Shown: piece after piece, positions 51,904-59,558 of the stretch
How the letters are laid out: each line of letters begins with the position of its first letter
How positions within the stretch are numbered: the first letter of the stretch is position 1
Assembly (NCBI RefSeq): GCF_027853915.1
Contig: NZ_JAQGLA010000033.1
Coordinates: 1-64,000, forward strand
Origin: Saccharopolyspora oryzae
Lineage (GTDB): Bacteria > Actinomycetota > Actinomycetes > Mycobacteriales > Pseudonocardiaceae
Reading direction: 5' to 3'
Length of the DNA: 64,000 nucleotides
Program-made: the position numbers and the translations under genes
The notes under the pieces: generated by a model
The model's database searches: none
What the model was told of the DNA's origin: nothing
Seen by the model: the letters and a program-made list of their open reading frames with translations, nothing else

Positions 51904-52260
51904 ATGCACAGCGCGTACATCGTCGTCACCTTGCTCGCGATAACCATGAACGCCGGCTCGGCCATCGCGGGCACCATCCGCCGGAAGAAGCTGGCCCCCG
52001 CCATGCGACGGGCGGGTGTGCCCGAATCCTGGATCGTCTTCCCGATCAACACCCTCAAGCTCGCCGGCGCGCTGGGGCTCCTGCTCGGACTCGTCGGTGT
52101 CCCCCTGATCGGACTCGCCGCCGCGATCGGCCTCGTCCTGTTCTACGTCTGCGCCGTGCACACCCACCTCCTCTCGCGCGACTACTCACCACAACTCGGC
52201 CTGGCCAGCGGATTCCTCGCAGTGGCGGCGAGCGCCCTGGCCCTGGCACTAGCCGCGTGA
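51904..52260 (+). CDS. DoxX-like membrane protein
   Basis: This is a 118-residue protein with four predicted helices (YIVVTLLAITMNAGSAIAG, LAGALGLLLGLVGVPLIG, AAAIGLVLFYVCAVHTHLL, GFLAVAASALALALAA). KLAPAMRRAGVPESWI and LKLAGALGLL fit the DoxX-like family. ATG 51904 follows GGGGAGG. It is probably controlled by the divergent MarR protein. Confidence 0.82.
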   Translation: MHSAYIVVTLLAITMNAGSAIAGTIRRKKLAPAMRRAGVPESWIVFPINTLKLAGALGLLLGLVGVPLIGLAAAIGLVLFYVCAVHTHLLSRDYSPQLGLASGFLAVAASALALALAA

Positions 52261-52282
52261 GACACGCGCCGCCCCTTCGGGA

Positions 52283-52663
52283 TCACGGACCTTCTCGGAA
52301 GGCGTTCTGCACTGCTGCCAGGGCAGTGCCGACGTCGGCGTTCAGCTCACGGGCCGTGCGGACGAACTCCTGCGCCGCGGCGGCGAGGGGATCAGCCGGG
52401 CCTGGTGGTTCCGGGGCCGCGGCGACTCGGGTTCCGCGGCGGCGGCCGGTCTCCAGGATCCCGGCGGTCTCCAGTTCCCGGTAGGCGCGGGCGACGGTGC
52501 CCGCGGCCAGGCCGAGGTCGCGGGCGAGCTGCCGGATCGGCGGCAGCGCGCTGCCGATCGGCAGCGCGCCGGTCACCACGAACTGCAGGATCTGGTCGTG
52601 CACCTGCCGCCACGGGGCGACCTCGCCGTCCGCGTCGACGACCAGCCGGGGCGTCTCGCTCAT
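52283..52663 (-). CDS. GntR-family regulator (YtrA type)
   Basis: This is a 126-residue protein with the GntR winged helix (WRQVHDQILQFVVTGALPIGSALPPIRQLARDLGLAAGTVARAYRELETAGILETGRRRGT) and only a short helical C-terminus, as in the YtrA subgroup. Its ATG overlaps the stop of the membrane-protein gene by 4 bp, so it is the second gene of a two-gene unit and likely represses it. Confidence 0.93.
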   Translation of the reverse strand: MSETPRLVVDADGEVAPWRQVHDQILQFVVTGALPIGSALPPIRQLARDLGLAAGTVARAYRELETAGILETGRRRGTRVAAAPEPPGPADPLAAAAQEFVRTARELNADVGTALAAVQNAFREGP

Positions 52664-53496
52664 GCGACCGCGACAGCCGTTCGCTGCGCACGACGGGGCG
52701 GCCGGGCGAGCACGAGCCAGACCACGATCGACAGGACCGAAACCGCGAGGCCGAGCGGCCGGGTTAGGTCAGCCGTGCCGACCACCCAGCCCGGCGCCTG
52801 CGCAGGCAGGGCTGCGCCTTCCAGCGACTGGCAGGCCGCGCTCAGGAGAGCCGCTTGCAGCACCGTGCCCAGGGCCAACGCGATCCGTCCACTTCGGACT
52901 CGGAGCACCCTGTCGAGCTCGACGTCGCCGTCCGCGGGCCGCGCCACCGCAGCCCACAGGACGATCGCGACGAGCGCCGCGCACAGGGGAACGCCCACGA
53001 ACGCGGTCACGCTTCCCTCCACAATGGACCCACGTCCGGCGGCGTCGGCGGAGGCGACGGCGAGCGCCAGCACGGCCACGCCCGCGTGCACCACCAGACC
53101 CCACTGCGGCACGACGTCCAACACCCCGCGCCGCACCAGCACCGCCTCGCGCACCCGGTGCTCGTTCGGCCGCAGCGCCAGCAGTTCGGCCAGCAACCCG
53201 CCGCCGAACAGGATCATCACGAAGACCGGGAACCCGGTGGTCGAGCCCTCGAACAGCAGTCCCGCGACCAACGGGATCAGCACGAACAGCACCGGGTACC
53301 AAAACCTGCGCCGACGCAGGTAGGTCACGGCGTGCGCGATCTGCTCGTCCGCCGGCTCCGCGATCTGCCAACGCCGGAGCAGCGCGCGGCCTCCTTGCTT
53401 GGTCGGCCACAGCGGGATCAGGACCAGCAGCCCGACGAGCCCCGCGACCAGCGCCATCACCAGGAAGCTGCGAAAACCGTGTTCGAACAAGAACAT
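52660..53496 (-). CDS. Multi-pass membrane protein co-transcribed with GntR
   Basis: This is a 278-residue protein with about seven hydrophobic segments (for example SFLVMALVAGLVGLLVLIPL, YPVLFVLIPLVAGLLF, FPVFVMILFGGGLLAELLAL, LAVSVLSIVVWLVLA). YtrA-type GntR regulators commonly control membrane transport genes, but I see no ATPase here and recognise no family for this protein. A GntR operator lies just before the gene. Confidence 0.75.
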   Translation of the reverse strand: MFLFEHGFRSFLVMALVAGLVGLLVLIPLWPTKQGGRALLRRWQIAEPADEQIAHAVTYLRRRRFWYPVLFVLIPLVAGLLFEGSTTGFPVFVMILFGGGLLAELLALRPNEHRVREAVLVRRGVLDVVPQWGLVVHAGVAVLALAVASADAAGRGSIVEGSVTAFVGVPLCAALVAIVLWAAVARPADGDVELDRVLRVRSGRIALALGTVLQAALLSAACQSLEGAALPAQAPGWVVGTADLTRPLGLAVSVLSIVVWLVLARPPRRAQRTAVAVA

Positions 53497-53504
53497 GGCA
53501 GCGA

Positions 53505-53527
53505 TTGTATCGACCCCGTCGACACAA
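53505..53527. promoter_or_regulatory. Probable GntR operator
   Basis: TTGTATCGAC-CCC-GTCGACACAA is an inverted repeat with one mismatch per arm, starting 9 bases before the first start codon of the membrane protein-GntR unit. Autoregulation is inferred. Confidence 0.6.
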
Positions 53528-53564
53528 AAGGGCCGGAGTCGCGAAATCCCAGCTCAGAGCAGCT

Positions 53565-53999
53565 TCAGCGGCCAACCGGCGCGGACTCGGCGGCCTCCAG
53601 CGCGGCGAGGACTCGGGTGCGGAGGAGTTCGTACTCCTCGCGGAGGCGGACGATCTCGGGCGGGCGCTTGATCGGGGTGCCGCCGACGACCAGTTCTTCC
53701 GGGGCGAACTGCTCGCGGGTCAGGTCGAGTTCGAGACCTCCGGCCAGGCGGTTCCACCAGTGGCAGTCGACCTGCCTGCCGTCGACGTGCACCTCGCCGC
53801 AGACGAGGTCGCCGCCGAGCAGGTCGTTGACCACCAGCGCGGTGGTCCCGCACTGGCCGCGCGCGGGATTTCCCGCGTGCCACTTGGGAATGTCCTCCGG
53901 GGCGCAGGTGTCCACGCCCCAGGACGACCGGATCGCGCGCTCGACTTCGACCAGCGTCTGGCTCAGCATGCCGGAGATCTTGCCCGGCACCACCGACAT
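53565..53999 (-). CDS. YunG-like protein
   Basis: This is a 144-residue protein with the pattern of YunG-family proteins: LSQTLVEVERAIRSSWGVDTCAP, W..GNPARGQCGTTALVVNDLLGGDLVCGEV, DCHWWNRLAGGLELDLTREQF. The conserved GQC and HWWN elements look like a possible active-site pair, but no activity is established. The start at 53999 is supported by one-base overlap (TGATG) with the stop of a 28-residue ORF. Confidence 0.75.
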   Translation of the reverse strand: MSVVPGKISGMLSQTLVEVERAIRSSWGVDTCAPEDIPKWHAGNPARGQCGTTALVVNDLLGGDLVCGEVHVDGRQVDCHWWNRLAGGLELDLTREQFAPEELVVGGTPIKRPPEIVRLREEYELLRTRVLAALEAAESAPVGR

Positions 54000-54085
54000 C
54001 AGCGCCGGTTCCGGTCCCGCACGTAGTACGGGGCGGCCGCCAGCGCCGGGACGAGGGCGCCGAGGAGGAGGATCACGAGTTCCAT
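53999..54085 (-). CDS. 28-residue membrane microprotein
   Basis: ATG 54085 follows AAGGGAGTCGAAAA. The peptide is one hydrophobic helix (MELVILLLGALVPALAAA) ending in a basic DRNRR tail. Its TGA overlaps the YunG-like ATG by one base, so the pair is translationally coupled. Codon ends are all G/C except in the second codon. It may be a membrane anchor or only a coupling leader. Confidence 0.55.
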   Translation of the reverse strand: MELVILLLGALVPALAAAPYYVRDRNRR

Positions 54086-54399
54086 TTTTCGACTCCCTTC
54101 GGGCAGGGCTCACCGAGGGCACGACGAGGTGCGGTGAACTTGGACTGAGCGGCGGCAGAAGTGCCGGAATTGGAAAGCCCCGCGATGCTGCCAGGTCGGG
54201 GGTCCGACAGCACCGCGGGGTCATCCTGCATATCGGCGCCCAAGGGCGTCTCGTTACACACTTACCGATATGTGTTCCACGTCACGTCAAAACGCCCGTC
54301 CGGGCGAGCGGATCGATCTCTATCCAGCTCTCTAGGGCGAGCACTAGATTCGCCTATAAAGCCCGATCCGCGTGCGGAGAACTCACCTGACCAGCGCGT
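54086..54399. other. Intergenic between YunG-like unit and AAA ATPase
   Basis: This stretch is less GC-rich (54235-54380) and should hold the promoter of the YunG-like unit (minus). It includes one copy of the 15-bp motif TATCCRGCYSTCTAG at 54321-54335. No ORF with a ribosome site is seen. Confidence 0.4.
54321..54335 (+). repeat. TATCCRGCYSTCTAG motif, copy 1
   Basis: This 15-bp motif matches the copies at 55603 and 55879 in 12 invariant positions and the same orientation. Copies 1 and 2 flank the single AAA ATPase gene. Confidence 0.5.
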
Positions 54400-55590
54400 T
54401 CAGTCCTGGGTGAGCAGGTAGCGGCCGAAGTGGGGGACGGTGAAGGCGATCTGGCCGCGCTCGCCGGAGTAGACCAGGCCCTTCTTGATCAGGCTGTCGC
54501 GCGCCGGGGACAGCGACGAAGGGCGGCGCTCCAGGTACTGGGCGATGGACGCGGTCGGGGTCGGCTCGTCGCGGCCCTCAACCAGCTCCGCCATCGCGCG
54601 CAGGTACTCGCGCTCGGCCGGGGTCGCGCGCTCGTAGCGGGAGCCGAAGAACCCGACGGCCAGCTCCGACTCCGCCTCCGGCGCGGCCAGCCGCACGTCC
54701 TCGGCGCCGATCTCGCTGCGCACCGCCGCGTCCCAGGTCGCCTTGCCGTAGGACTGCACGAAGTACGGGTAGCCGCCGGAGATCGAGAACAGCGCGTCCA
54801 GGGCGTCCGAGGTGATCCCGGCTTCCTCCCGCTCGATCGGCGCGATCACCGCGCGGTCGGCGTCGGAGCGGTCCAGCCGGTCGATCCGCATGTACCGGAA
54901 CAGCCGCTCGGAGTAGGACTTGCTCGCCGACAGCACCGCGGGCAGGTGCGGCAGACCAGCGCCGACGACCACCAGCGGCGCCCCTGACTGGGACAGCTCG
55001 TGGCAGGCCGCGCACAGCGCGGAGACGTCCTCGGTGGGCACGTCCTGCAGCTCGTCGATCAGCAGCGAGATCCCGGCGCCGACGTCGGCCGCCAGCTCCG
55101 CGACCTCGGTGAACAGCTCGACCAGGTCGATCTCGATGTCCCCGGAATCGGCCCGGCCCTGCGCGGCGGGCACGTCGATGCCCGGCTGCCACCGGTCGCG
55201 GAGCTTGGCGCCGTCGGGATTCGACTTGAGCGCGAAGGCCTTGAGCACGGCGAGGACCTGCTCGACGCGGTCCGGCGCGCGGTGGCGGACCGCCAGGTCG
55301 CGGATCGCGCGGTGCAGCGCAGCGGACAGCGGCCGCCGCAGGCCGGCCTCCGGACGGGCCTCGACCTTGCCCGCACCCCAACCGCGCCGCAGCGCCATCG
55401 ACCGCAACTCGCCGAGCAACACGGTCTTGCCGACGCCGCGCAGTCCGGTGAGCACCAGGCTCCGCTCGGGACGCCCCCGGGCGACGCGCTCGAGGACGAC
55501 GTCGAAGGCGTCGAGCTCCCGGTCGCGTCCGGCCAGCTCAGGCGGCCGCTGCCCGGCGCCGGGGGCGAAGGGATTGCGAACCGGGTCCAT
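54400..55590 (-). CDS. AAA-family ATPase (Orc1/Cdc6-like, STAND-type)
   Basis: This is a 396-residue ATPase. Walker A is LTGLRGVGKTVLLGEL (near residues 47-62) and Walker B is LLIDELQDVPTED (near 175). A sensor-like VVVGAGLPHLPAVL and a C-terminal winged-helix-like region (QYLERRPSSLSPARDSLIKKGLVYSGERGQIAFTVPHFGRYL) follow. This is the pattern of actinobacterial 'ATP-binding protein' genes that resemble archaeal ATPases. The function is unknown. Direct 15-bp motifs flank it on both sides. Confidence 0.85.
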   Translation of the reverse strand: MDPVRNPFAPGAGQRPPELAGRDRELDAFDVVLERVARGRPERSLVLTGLRGVGKTVLLGELRSMALRRGWGAGKVEARPEAGLRRPLSAALHRAIRDLAVRHRAPDRVEQVLAVLKAFALKSNPDGAKLRDRWQPGIDVPAAQGRADSGDIEIDLVELFTEVAELAADVGAGISLLIDELQDVPTEDVSALCAACHELSQSGAPLVVVGAGLPHLPAVLSASKSYSERLFRYMRIDRLDRSDADRAVIAPIEREEAGITSDALDALFSISGGYPYFVQSYGKATWDAAVRSEIGAEDVRLAAPEAESELAVGFFGSRYERATPAEREYLRAMAELVEGRDEPTPTASIAQYLERRPSSLSPARDSLIKKGLVYSGERGQIAFTVPHFGRYLLTQD

Positions 55591-55602
55591 GCCATCGGAC
55601 TG

Positions 55603-55617
55603 TATCCAGCCGTCTAG
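55603..55617 (+). repeat. TATCCRGCYSTCTAG motif, copy 2
   Basis: It lies 13 bases before the AAA ATPase start codon, so on the minus strand (CTAGACGGCTGGATA) it could be an operator or a promoter element. Confidence 0.5.
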
Positions 55618-55878
55618 CGCTGCTCCGATATTCGGCGAGAAATCCCCATCGGCGTGTTGTCGGCGACCTTGACCGGACCCTCTGCATGACCGCGAGCGAG
55701 CTCGCCGCGATCACCGGCGCGACCACCGGAGTCGTCGCCCGGCTGGAGCGGGCCGAGTTGCTGTGCCGAGAACCCCACCCGCACGAACGTCCGGCGGAGC
55801 TGACCTTCCCGGGGTGGCGATCCGTCGACCAGCCGATTTGCCGAGAAGTCGACAAATCGATCGCGGAAGCTCGCCGAA

Positions 55879-55893
55879 TATCCGGCTGTCTAG
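55879..55893 (+). repeat. TATCCRGCYSTCTAG motif, copy 3
   Basis: It lies about 125 bases before the CoA-transferase start. A partly symmetric TCTAG...CTAGA runs over its right end. Confidence 0.5.
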
Positions 55894-56016
55894 CTCAGGG
55901 GCTAGAGAGCGCGAGACAAGCCGATGCGGTCGTGAGCGGCGATGGTCGCTCTTACCACCGTTGCCGCTCACGCCGAGTTGCTGCGATCCGGCGGTCGATC
56001 GCAGAGGATCTCGGGC

Positions 56017-57333
56017 ATGACAGCTGAATGGCGGCGCCCGCTGGCCGAAGCGCTCGACGCGCTGGGGATCGATCGCAGCCCGGACGAGTTGGCGGTGACG
56101 GGCGAGCTCGGCCACCTGCCCTCCCGACTCGCGGTCGAGGAGATCGCGATCGCCAGCATCGGGGCCGCGCTGCTGGCCGCGGGCCCGGCCGAGCTGGCCA
56201 CCGAGCACGCCGCCGCCGCAGTGCGCAGCGAAGCCCACCTCCGCCTCGACGGTCGTCCGCCGCTGGACGGCTTCGCCCCGCTGTCCCGGTTCTGGCGGAC
56301 CTCCGACGGCTGGGTCCGGACCCACGGCAACTACCCGTGGCACCGGGAAGCCCTGCTTCGCGCACTCGGCGCCACCGACGACGTCGAGGTGGAACCGGCG
56401 ATCGCGGAACTGCCCGCACTGGAAGCGGAATCGCGCGTGGTGGCGGCAGGCGGGATCGCTGCGGCGGTGCGGAGCCCGGCGCAGTGGCGGGCTGAAGCAC
56501 CTGGTCGCGCCGTGGATGCTCAGCCGCTCGTCGGAACCCGCCACGTCGACGGTGCGGCGCCCCGGCGCGGCAGGCTCCGGGTGCTCGACCTGACCAGGGT
56601 GATCGCCGGCCCGGTGTGCACGCGGTTCCTCGCCGCGCTCGGCGCGGACGTCCTGCGCATCGATCCACCGCACCGCCCGGAACGCCCGGGGAGCTACGAC
56701 ACGCTGCTCGGCAAGCGCAGCGCCGTGCTCGACGCTCGAACGCCGGAAGGCCTTGCGCGGCTGCACGATCTGCTCGACGGCGCGGACGTCCTGGTGCACG
56801 GATATCGGCCGGGTGCGCTCGAGCGGTTCGGGTTGGGCTTCGACGCGTTGGCCGAGCAGCATCCCGGACTGGTGGTGGTTTCCCTTTCCGCCTGGGGAAA
56901 CTCCGGGCCGTGGGGCGAACGGCGCGGATTCGACAGCATCGCCCAGGCGGCCACCGGCATCGCCACCATCGAGTCCACTTCGGACGGTCCTGGCGCGCTG
57001 CCCTGCCAACTCCTCGACCACGCCACCGGATACCTCTGCGCAGCAGCGGCCCTGGACGGCCTCCGCCGCCAGTCCGAACGAGGCGGAACCTGGCTGCGCG
57101 AACTCTCCCTGGCCCGCACCGCGCACTGGCTGCTCGACCGACCCCGCACCGAACACCCACCGCTCGCCGCGGCCGTCGACCCCTGGCTGACCTCGCTCAA
57201 CACCCCGGACGGCCGGATCACCACCGTGACCCCACCCGGCCGCCCGAACGAACAGGCGCTGTCCTGGCCGTTCCTCCACCCCTACGGCTCCGCCGCCCCC
57301 GCCTGGTCCCGTGAGCACTTTGGGCTGTTATAG
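56017..57333 (+). CDS. CaiB/BaiF-family CoA transferase
   Basis: This is a 438-residue CoA transferase (family III). The N-terminal ~180 residues are a partial CaiB-like unit (EAHLRLDGRPPLDGFAPLSRFWRTSDGWVRTHGNYPWH). The main unit starts at LRVLDLTRVIAGPVCTRFLAALGADVLRIDPP, then DVLVHGYRPGALERFGLGFDAL, and RRGFDSIAQAATG with the catalytic Asp. It transfers CoA between carboxylic acids; the substrate is unknown. The last residues SREHFGLL and the stop are read from hairpin repeat copy 3, so the gene end was probably made by insertion of that repeat. Confidence 0.88.
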   Translation: MTAEWRRPLAEALDALGIDRSPDELAVTGELGHLPSRLAVEEIAIASIGAALLAAGPAELATEHAAAAVRSEAHLRLDGRPPLDGFAPLSRFWRTSDGWVRTHGNYPWHREALLRALGATDDVEVEPAIAELPALEAESRVVAAGGIAAAVRSPAQWRAEAPGRAVDAQPLVGTRHVDGAAPRRGRLRVLDLTRVIAGPVCTRFLAALGADVLRIDPPHRPERPGSYDTLLGKRSAVLDARTPEGLARLHDLLDGADVLVHGYRPGALERFGLGFDALAEQHPGLVVVSLSAWGNSGPWGERRGFDSIAQAATGIATIESTSDGPGALPCQLLDHATGYLCAAAALDGLRRQSERGGTWLRELSLARTAHWLLDRPRTEHPPLAAAVDPWLTSLNTPDGRITTVTPPGRPNEQALSWPFLHPYGSAAPAWSREHFGLL

Positions 57334-57363
57334 CGACCCGAAGTGCTCACGGGTCCTGACCAG
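57303..57363. repeat. GTGAGYACTTTG hairpin repeat, copy 3
   Basis: Inner arms CCGTGAGCACTT and AAGTGCTCACGG flank a GTTATAGC centre, with outer arms GGTC/GACC. It overlaps the last nine codons of the CoA-transferase gene and includes its TAG. Confidence 0.78.
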
Positions 57364-57410
57364 CCGAAACCTCGCGGAAAATCAGTGGCGCTGGTTGGGA
57401 CCATGGACGC

Positions 57411-58175
57411 ATGACGCGTTCGTTCGAGGAGTTGGTGGCCGAGGGTGCGGCTGCGTCGGTCGACGGCTGGGACTTCTCCTGGCTGGACGGTCGAGCCACC
57501 GAGCAGCGGCCCTCGTGGGGCTACCAGCGGCTGCTCGGCCAGCGGTTGGCGCAGGCGTCCGCGGCGCTGGACATCCAGACCGGGGGCGGCGAAGTGCTGG
57601 CCGGAGCCGGCGCTCTCCCGCCGGTGATGGTGGCGACGGAGTCCTGGCCGCCGAACGTCGCGGTGGCGACGAAGCTGCTGCACCCGCTGGGCGCGGTCGT
57701 CGTCGCCGACCCGGACGAGCCGCCGCTGCCCTTCGCCGACGGCGCGTTCGACCTGGTGACGAGCAGGCACCCGGCCACCGTGTGGTGGGCGGAGATCGCG
57801 CGCGTCCTGGCACCGGGCGGGACGTACTTCGCCCAGCACGTCGGCCCGGGAACCGCGTGGGAACTCGTGGAGCACTTCCTCGGCCCGCAGCCGGAAGCCC
57901 GCCGCAAGCGACACCCGGACCTGGAGGCCGAGGGCGCGCGCCAAGCCGGCCTCGACGTCGTGGACGTGCGAACCGAGCGCCTGCGCATGGAGTTCTTCGA
58001 CGTCGGCGCGGTGATCTACTTCCTGCGCAAGGTGATCTGGACGGTCCCGGGCTTCACGATCGCGGGCCACCGCGACCGCCTGCACGACCTCCACGAGCAG
58101 ATCCAGCGCGACGGCGTCTTCGTCGCCCACTCCACCCGAACCCTCGTCGAAGCCCGCAAACCCGGGACCAGCTAG
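57411..58175 (+). CDS. SAM-dependent methyltransferase (class I)
   Basis: This is a 254-residue protein. Motif I is present in weak form (ALDIQTGGGEVLAGAG), the acidic motif II-like strand is AVVVADPDEPPLPFADGAFDLVTSRH and motif III is IARVLAPGGTYFAQHVG. It is methyltransferase type 11-like with unknown substrate. It lies 78 bp after the CoA-transferase gene and ends 4 bp before the convergent thiolase gene. Confidence 0.85.
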   Translation: MTRSFEELVAEGAAASVDGWDFSWLDGRATEQRPSWGYQRLLGQRLAQASAALDIQTGGGEVLAGAGALPPVMVATESWPPNVAVATKLLHPLGAVVVADPDEPPLPFADGAFDLVTSRHPATVWWAEIARVLAPGGTYFAQHVGPGTAWELVEHFLGPQPEARRKRHPDLEAEGARQAGLDVVDVRTERLRMEFFDVGAVIYFLRKVIWTVPGFTIAGHRDRLHDLHEQIQRDGVFVAHSTRTLVEARKPGTS

Positions 58176-58179
58176 CTCG

Positions 58180-59460
58180 TCAGGGGCGTTCGAGGATCGC
58201 CGTCATGCCCTGGCCCCCCGCTGCGCAAATGGAGATCAGACCGCGGCCGGATCCCTTCTCCGACAGGAGCTTGGCGAGGGTGGCGACGATCCGGCCGCCG
58301 GTCGCGGCGAACGGGTGACCGGCGGCGAGGGACGAGCCGACAACGTTGAGCTTGGCCGGGTCGACCTCGCCGAGCGGTTCGTCGCGGCCCAGGCGGCTCT
58401 TGCAGAACTCGGGGTCCTGCCAGGCCTTCAGGGTCGCCAGGACCTGGGAGGCGAAGGCCTCGTGGACCTCGTAGAAGTCGAAGTCGTGCAGGCCCAGACC
58501 CGCCCGGTCGAGCAGCTGCGGGACCGCGTACGCCGGGGCCATCAGCAGGCCTTCGTCGCCGCTGACGTGGTCCACCGCCGCCGACACCACGTCACCGAGG
58601 TAGGCCAGGACCGGCAGGCGCCGCGCCGCGGCCCACTCCTCGCTGGCCAGCAGGACGGTCGATGCGCCGTCGGTCAGCGGGGTCGAGTTGCCCGCCGTCA
58701 TGGTCGCGCCCTCGCCGCGGCCGAACACCGGCTTGAGCTTGGCGAGCTTGTCCACCGAGCTGTCCGCGCGGAGGTTCTGGTCGCGCGCCACGCCCTGGTA
58801 GGAGGTCAGCAGGTCGTCGAAGAAGCCCCGCTCGTAAGCCGCGGCGAGCCGCTGGTGGCTGCGGGCGGCCAGCTCGTCCTGCGCTTCCCGCTCGATCTCC
58901 CAGGCCAGCGCGGTCTTCGCGGCGTGCTCGCCCATCGACAGGCCGGTGCGCGGCTCGGCGTTGCGCGGGATCTCCGGCACCACGTGCTGCGGGCGGACCC
59001 CGCTCAGCGCCTTGAGCCGACCGGCGGCGGTCTTGGCGTGGTTGGCCTGCAGCAGGACGCGGCGCAGGTCGTCGTTGACGGCGATCGGCGCGTCGCTGGC
59101 CGAGTCGACGCCGCCGGCGATGCCGACCTCCAGCTGGCCGAGGGCGATCTTGTTCGCCACCGAGACCACGGCTTCGAGCCCGGTCGCGCAGGCCATCTGC
59201 ACGTCGTGCGCGGGGGTGCGCGGGTCGAGCTTGGAGCCGAGCACGGTCTCGCGGGCGAGGTTGAAGTCGCGGCTGTGCTTGAGCACCGCGCCCGCGACGA
59301 ACTCGCCGATCCGCTCGTCCTGCAGCCCGAAGCGCGCGACCAGACCGTCCAGCGCCGCGGTGAGCATGTCCTGGTTGGAGGCGCGGGTGTAGGGGCCGCC
59401 GGACCGCGCGAACGGGATCCGGTTGCCGCCGATGATCGCTACTCGCCGAGCGGTGGCCAT
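58180..59460 (-). CDS. Acetyl-CoA acetyltransferase / 3-ketoacyl-CoA thiolase
   Basis: This is a 426-residue thiolase of the FadI/FadA2 type. The nucleophile is Cys91 in DVQMACATGLEA. The second motif is NVVGSSLAAGHPFAATGGR (catalytic His) and the third is CAAGGQGM with the acid/base Cys. EVHEAFASQVL replaces the usual NEAFA. It should cleave 3-ketoacyl-CoA in fatty-acid breakdown. It is divergent from fabG over a perfect 24-bp palindrome. The order thiolase / FabG / MaoC matches mycobacterial fadA2-fabG4-htdX. Confidence 0.94.
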   Translation of the reverse strand: MATARRVAIIGGNRIPFARSGGPYTRASNQDMLTAALDGLVARFGLQDERIGEFVAGAVLKHSRDFNLARETVLGSKLDPRTPAHDVQMACATGLEAVVSVANKIALGQLEVGIAGGVDSASDAPIAVNDDLRRVLLQANHAKTAAGRLKALSGVRPQHVVPEIPRNAEPRTGLSMGEHAAKTALAWEIEREAQDELAARSHQRLAAAYERGFFDDLLTSYQGVARDQNLRADSSVDKLAKLKPVFGRGEGATMTAGNSTPLTDGASTVLLASEEWAAARRLPVLAYLGDVVSAAVDHVSGDEGLLMAPAYAVPQLLDRAGLGLHDFDFYEVHEAFASQVLATLKAWQDPEFCKSRLGRDEPLGEVDPAKLNVVGSSLAAGHPFAATGGRIVATLAKLLSEKGSGRGLISICAAGGQGMTAILERP

Positions 59461-59499
59461 GGCCTGACTCCCTGGTTGCTGCGATGTTCCCTGGTCAAT

Positions 59500-59523
59500 C
59501 TAACCTACCCGCGGGTAGGTTAG
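59500..59523. promoter_or_regulatory. 24-bp perfect palindrome, probable TetR operator (site 1)
   Basis: CTAACCTACCCG and its complement form a perfect palindrome in the 98-bp divergent region between thiolase and fabG. Its core TACCCGCGGGTA and the flank GGTTAG match the site at 62836-62855 (TACTCGCGAGTA, GGTAAG) beside the TetR gene. Confidence 0.8.
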
Positions 59524-59558
59524 ACGTCGAGCTACCGGACATCAGTGGGAGAGTTGCC

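Larger units (their letters stand above)
55591..56016. other. Intergenic with motif copies and a doubtful ORF
   Basis: An ORF at 55686-56027 (MTASELAAITGATTGVVARLERAELL...) has good codon bias only in its first ~45 codons, then loses it. It may be the remnant of a small HTH gene. It overlaps the CoA-transferase start by 11 bp. The stretch also carries two TATCCRGCYSTCTAG motifs. Confidence 0.35.

Noticed and set aside
55879-55955. A tRNA-like stretch: TCTAGCTCAGGGGCTAGAGAGC resembles a D-arm.
   Set aside because: No GGTTCGAAT-type T-loop, no acceptor stem and no CCA-side pairing follow within tRNA distance.
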